A stretch of DNA of 16,806 nt from the NCBI GenBank assembly GCA_964403185.1, contig CAYOFK010000053.1:1-16806 (forward strand), written 5' to 3'. Within the stretch, counting starts at the first letter, position 1. Each line of letters starts with the position of its first letter. The DNA comes from CAYOFK01 sp964403185 (GTDB lineage: Bacteria > Bacteroidota > Bacteroidia > Bacteroidales > VadinHA17). Of this stretch, positions 13,706 through 16,806 are shown piece by piece. The notes beneath the pieces were generated by a model. That model was not told the origin of the DNA. It saw nothing but the letters and a program-made list of their open reading frames with translations, and ran no database searches. Made by a program: the position numbers and the translations under genes.

Positions 13706-15361
13706 TTATAATGCATAGGTAAACCCGCCAAAAACAGAGAATCTCTGAACCGGATACTGATTCCATAGCTGGTATCCATTGCCCAGGATGTTGTTGAATC
13801 TCAGAAATACAGAAAGAATTTTTGTATACCGGTATTCAAGCTTCAGGTTCAGGTCAGCAAATCCCTCCAACGCGTATTCGGAAATATTAAAAACATAGGA
13901 TTTAGCATAACGTTTCCCCACGTAGAATATATCCAGGTTAATTAAAATCTTATCCTGAAGGTTGTATCTCAGAACACCTGTAATATCAAAATCAGGCTTA
14001 TGCCAGGCCCTTTTCTGGGTGGATAATCCATAACTGTAATAGGTTCCTTTGAGGAAAAAATCGAATTTTGAACCGATTTTGGTGCTGATCTCGCCGAATA
14101 CAGAACCTATTTGCACATCATCGTATTCCACATTGAACGTGTTCCCCAGGGGGCTGATGGTATCATTAACAAAAAACGGCATGCGGTCCACCAGTGCAAA
14201 ACTTCCACGGATATGATAGGATGAACGGCGGCTGAACGATCCGTTAAAACCCCCGTAAAACTGGAGCTTCCTGTCGGTACTCTGAACATATAAGCCAGGT
14301 ATTAAAAACAAATTTGCTGTGGTCACACTTCTGTAAGTATTTCTTTCCAGTTCGCCTGTGACTCCCACATATGCCGTGAGGTATTGTGGTACGACATGGA
14401 ACAGCAATTTTGCCTTTGGATAGAATTTTGGCGTGGTCTTGCCATCCTCCACTTCAACAGTCATATTGAGTGCAAGATCCAGGTTCCATGCCCCGGTTCT
14501 CTTTGAATACCAGGGTTCCAGACTAATAAAGCTGACCGGAGTGGTAATGCTGTCCATATTATACCCAACAAAAAGTACATCAAGGTCGCCTCCGATCAGG
14601 CCACCGAGAAATCCCTTTCCCATCCTGGCATTAAAATGAACCTCGTGCTGCCGGTTCTTAAAACGGTCCTCAAAATAGTGGTACCCGGTCTTGAACCGGT
14701 ACAGCAATTTGGTTGAGTCAAGATGGCCTGACTCCATCCTTATAACCCCATAGAGATCCATGTAATTCTGCCTGATATCGTCTTTAACCAGAGCCGTATC
14801 AAGGGCCGGATTGTATCCATAAAAATGCATCCATTTCTGGTTGGCTCCTACATCACCTGATAAAATTGATTTTTTATAGATCTTTTTGCCGAAGACCCCG
14901 AAGTCGGTGTCACCATACCCTGAATTCACCCGTTTGTCATTTCCCAATTTGGTCTTACCATAGGAAGAAATATGCTTTATATAGGCGCCGAGGGAAGATT
15001 TTCTTGACCTGAGACTGTTCACATACAATTCTCCGGAAACGGTTGCATAACTGCCGAACCCCAGTTTCAGGTAACCCGGATAGAGTTTGGGGATCTGTTC
15101 ACTCTCCATCCGTGCCGGCTTCAGTGGCCGGAACACATACTCCGGATGGAAGGCTTTTGGCCGGATGCTGTAGTTCACATCCGGCACCAGCTGTACCGTA
15201 TCCTCCATAACAGGCAGCATGTTAATTTTAAAGGCACCGGAAAGAGTGGGTTCATAGGGTTTCACAACCCTGACTTCCTTTTTAATGGGATCCTGGGCAA
15301 GCATCTCCACGGCCATCATAACAGTCAGCAACACAGATAATATGGTTATCTTTCTGCCCAT
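13706..15361 (-). CDS. Outer-membrane beta-barrel protein (TonB-dependent-receptor-like barrel, no plug seen)
   Basis: This 551-residue protein has a signal peptide (about 1-22, ending MLAQ). It then has a short conserved-looking linker, EVRVVKPYEPTLSGAFKIN (about 28-46), and a long run of alternating polar/aromatic beta strands to the C-terminal FGGFTYAL. The strand pattern and aromatic girdles indicate an outer-membrane barrel of perhaps 14-18 strands; the number is inferred. No TonB box, plug domain or carboxypeptidase-like regulatory domain is visible, so it is not a complete TonB-dependent receptor. The VVKPYEPTLSGAFKI stretch resembles the start of a widespread uncharacterised Bacteroidota barrel family usually next to a TPR protein, which is the case here: the gene starts 11 bp after the TPR gene's stop. 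Ligand and function are unknown. Confidence 0.82.
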   Translation of the reverse strand: MGRKITILSVLLTVMMAVEMLAQDPIKKEVRVVKPYEPTLSGAFKINMLPVMEDTVQLVPDVNYSIRPKAFHPEYVFRPLKPARMESEQIPKLYPGYLKLGFGSYATVSGELYVNSLRSRKSSLGAYIKHISSYGKTKLGNDKRVNSGYGDTDFGVFGKKIYKKSILSGDVGANQKWMHFYGYNPALDTALVKDDIRQNYMDLYGVIRMESGHLDSTKLLYRFKTGYHYFEDRFKNRQHEVHFNARMGKGFLGGLIGGDLDVLFVGYNMDSITTPVSFISLEPWYSKRTGAWNLDLALNMTVEVEDGKTTPKFYPKAKLLFHVVPQYLTAYVGVTGELERNTYRSVTTANLFLIPGLYVQSTDRKLQFYGGFNGSFSRRSSYHIRGSFALVDRMPFFVNDTISPLGNTFNVEYDDVQIGSVFGEISTKIGSKFDFFLKGTYYSYGLSTQKRAWHKPDFDITGVLRYNLQDKILINLDIFYVGKRYAKSYVFNISEYALEGFADLNLKLEYRYTKILSVFLRFNNILGNGYQLWNQYPVQRFSVFGGFTYAL

Positions 15362-15372
15362 AAGTTATTCAT

Positions 15373-16806
15373 TTACTGAGATTTTATTTGATCAACTCCC
15401 TGCACAATCCCGTTCAGCCCGCCCCGTATGGTATCCGGTTCACTCTGTTCTTTTTCAAATTCCTCCAGATCCGTAATGGCTTGCAATCTGGCCCTTGCTT
15501 GTTCTTTAACACCGTCATCCTCAACCTCATAGTAATCAATCAGGCTTTGCAGGGTATATCTGGCCTGAAACAGGTCATTTTGCTCCAGGCTGATATCTGA
15601 TGACAGAATAAAGATCCTGGCCATCCAGTTTTGATGGGGCGTATTCATATTGATGAATTCCGTCACTTCTTTGGAAGCGTCATCCATATTTCCCTGTTGA
15701 AACAGTATCTGAGCCACCTGGTACTTTGATTCGGCGCCTTCGGCGCTTAATATTTCCTTTGCTACCTGCCTGAAAGCTTCAAGGGCATCGTCCCTGTTCC
15801 CATTAATCAGATGAGCTTTTCCCATTTTAAAATAGACTTCCCTTGCCAATTCTTCCGTAACTTTGCCTGAGGACAGGATTTCAGGCCCAATGCTGACTAC
15901 CCCTGAGTAGTTCTCAAGTTCATACATGCAGCGCAGTTGTCCTATAATGGCGGTTCTTTTATTTTCAGGAATATCGGCTACAGTTTCAAGATGCACATAG
16001 TTCTCAAGAGCGTCCATCCAGTTTTTCTCATTAAAATTTATAGCACTTGCAGCGAGCAATGAAGGTTCAGAAAAAACATTCTTAGGCCGGCTTATGACAT
16101 AGCTATAGTCCACAATTGCAGCTTTTATTTGTCCCCTGGAGGCCAGGCATTCTGCCCTGTAGAAATGGGCGTTGAGAATGAAACTGCCATCCCCGAATTT
16201 ATCAATATAACCATTCAGGACAGGAAGGGCACGGTCACAATCACCCGCCATATATAAATTCTCGCCTGTCTGGTAGGTCAGTGAATCCTGCTCTGACAGA
16301 CTGACATTGGCAAAGGATCCGAGAGTCCTGACATAGGAAAAATAACTTTCAACATCATTTATATCCACATATACCGTTCTCAAACCTGTAAGAGCGCTGC
16401 GCGATTCGGGTGTGCCCTGAAACTTTTGAATCAAATCTTTATAGGCCCTGATGGCTTCCTGGTTCTTATTCTGGTTGTAATAGACCAGTCCGATCTCAAG
16501 CATGGCTTTTGCATAGTAACTGCTGTTTGGAAAACGTTCAAGAATTTCTTTGAAATCCTGAAGTGCCGGATCGAGTTTTTCAATTTTGACATATGACTTA
16601 CCACGCTCAAAAATGGCATCATCCAGGTAACCGGATTTGGGGTAGCTGTTTTGGAGTTCAGTCAGCCCGCTGATCTTCTCAAAATGCTTTTTCAGAAGGC
16701 CATTTGCAAACGACTTCTGGAAAAGGGCATAATCCGGGTCTGCTGTCTTCAGATTTATGGATTGATCGTAATACCTGATTGAAAGCGGATAATCCTGGGC
16801 CATGAA
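15373..16806 (-). CDS. TPR-repeat protein, C-terminal part (5' end outside window)
   Basis: The frame stays open to the window edge, and the Met at 16803 is preceded in frame by a Phe codon, so the true start is probably outside; about 477 residues are visible. The sequence is helical throughout with recurring tetratricopeptide (TPR) repeats, for example YLDDAIFERGKSYVKIEKLD, YYAKAMLEIGLVYYNQNKNQ, FILNAHFYRAECLASRGQ and VYFKMGKAHLINGNRDDALE. These indicate a solenoid scaffold for protein-protein contacts. The C-terminus is a short polar tail ending DQIKSQ. No signal peptide can be assessed. It is the upstream partner of the barrel protein gene (11-bp gap, same strand), suggesting a periplasmic TPR protein working with that barrel. 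YbgF-like and gliding/assembly TPR proteins are alternative comparisons that the visible part cannot settle. Confidence 0.85.
   Translation of the reverse strand, partial: FMAQDYPLSIRYYDQSINLKTADPDYALFQKSFANGLLKKHFEKISGLTELQNSYPKSGYLDDAIFERGKSYVKIEKLDPALQDFKEILERFPNSSYYAKAMLEIGLVYYNQNKNQEAIRAYKDLIQKFQGTPESRSALTGLRTVYVDINDVESYFSYVRTLGSFANVSLSEQDSLTYQTGENLYMAGDCDRALPVLNGYIDKFGDGSFILNAHFYRAECLASRGQIKAAIVDYSYVISRPKNVFSEPSLLAASAINFNEKNWMDALENYVHLETVADIPENKRTAIIGQLRCMYELENYSGVVSIGPEILSSGKVTEELAREVYFKMGKAHLINGNRDDALEAFRQVAKEILSAEGAESKYQVAQILFQQGNMDDASKEVTEFINMNTPHQNWMARIFILSSDISLEQNDLFQARYTLQSLIDYYEVEDDGVKEQARARLQAITDLEEFEKEQSEPDTIRGGLNGIVQGVDQIKSQ

Noticed and set aside
13402..13766. Overlapping open frames of 62-112 residues on both strands in the gap after the barrel gene
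   Set aside because: They lie in the palindromic element, have no domain or signal features, overlap each other in several frames, and partly overlap the barrel gene; they look like translations of repeat DNA.

Overview
The window looks like a chromosomal stretch of a Bacteroidota member, probably Bacteroidales or a near relative. The evidence is indirect. The primary sigma factor is short (286 aa) and lacks region 1.1. Several genes are preceded by TAnnTTTG -7 boxes, some with a TTTG-like -33 box 20 bp upstream, and Shine-Dalgarno sequences are mostly absent. A TPR/beta-barrel envelope pair and secreted peptidases of the kind common in that phylum are present. No tRNA, rRNA, CRISPR array, prophage or intact insertion sequence was seen.

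Layout, left to right. (1) 1-295 is the end of an unrecognised + strand gene. (2) 441-3501 is a probable two-gene + strand operon: a secreted endonuclease/exonuclease/phosphatase-family protein and the excision-repair helicase UvrB. (3) 3512-3820 is a decayed C-terminal scrap of a family 9 glycosyltransferase on the - strand, stranded beyond the sigma factor terminator. (4) 3879-6256 (- strand) carries a DegP/HtrA-type periplasmic protease and the primary sigma factor, each with its own recognisable promoter, and the sigma gene has a clear intrinsic terminator. (5) 6419-8345 (+ strand), divergent from the protease, carries diaminopimelate epimerase (dapF) and a secreted S9-type alpha/beta hydrolase. 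(6) 8550-10577 (- strand) carries a secreted M28-family metallopeptidase and a class I methyltransferase, 9 bp apart. (7) 11091-13076 (- strand) is gyrB. (8) 13706-16803 (- strand) carries the 3' part of a TPR-repeat protein and an outer-membrane beta-barrel protein, 11 bp apart.

Most genes are housekeeping (repair, transcription, lysine/peptidoglycan precursor synthesis, DNA topology) or envelope proteins (DegP, barrel, secreted peptidases), and they do not form one pathway. The least explained DNA is intergenic. Both sides of gyrB (10578-11090 and 13077-13705) carry dense GC-rich inverted repeats that share sequence words, as if they belonged to one dispersed palindromic repeat family. A smaller set of hairpins lies after the S9 hydrolase gene. 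I found no convincing new defence, secretion or biosynthetic system. The best leads are the palindromic repeat family, a hexanucleotide-repeat insertion inside gyrB, and the glycosyltransferase remnant.
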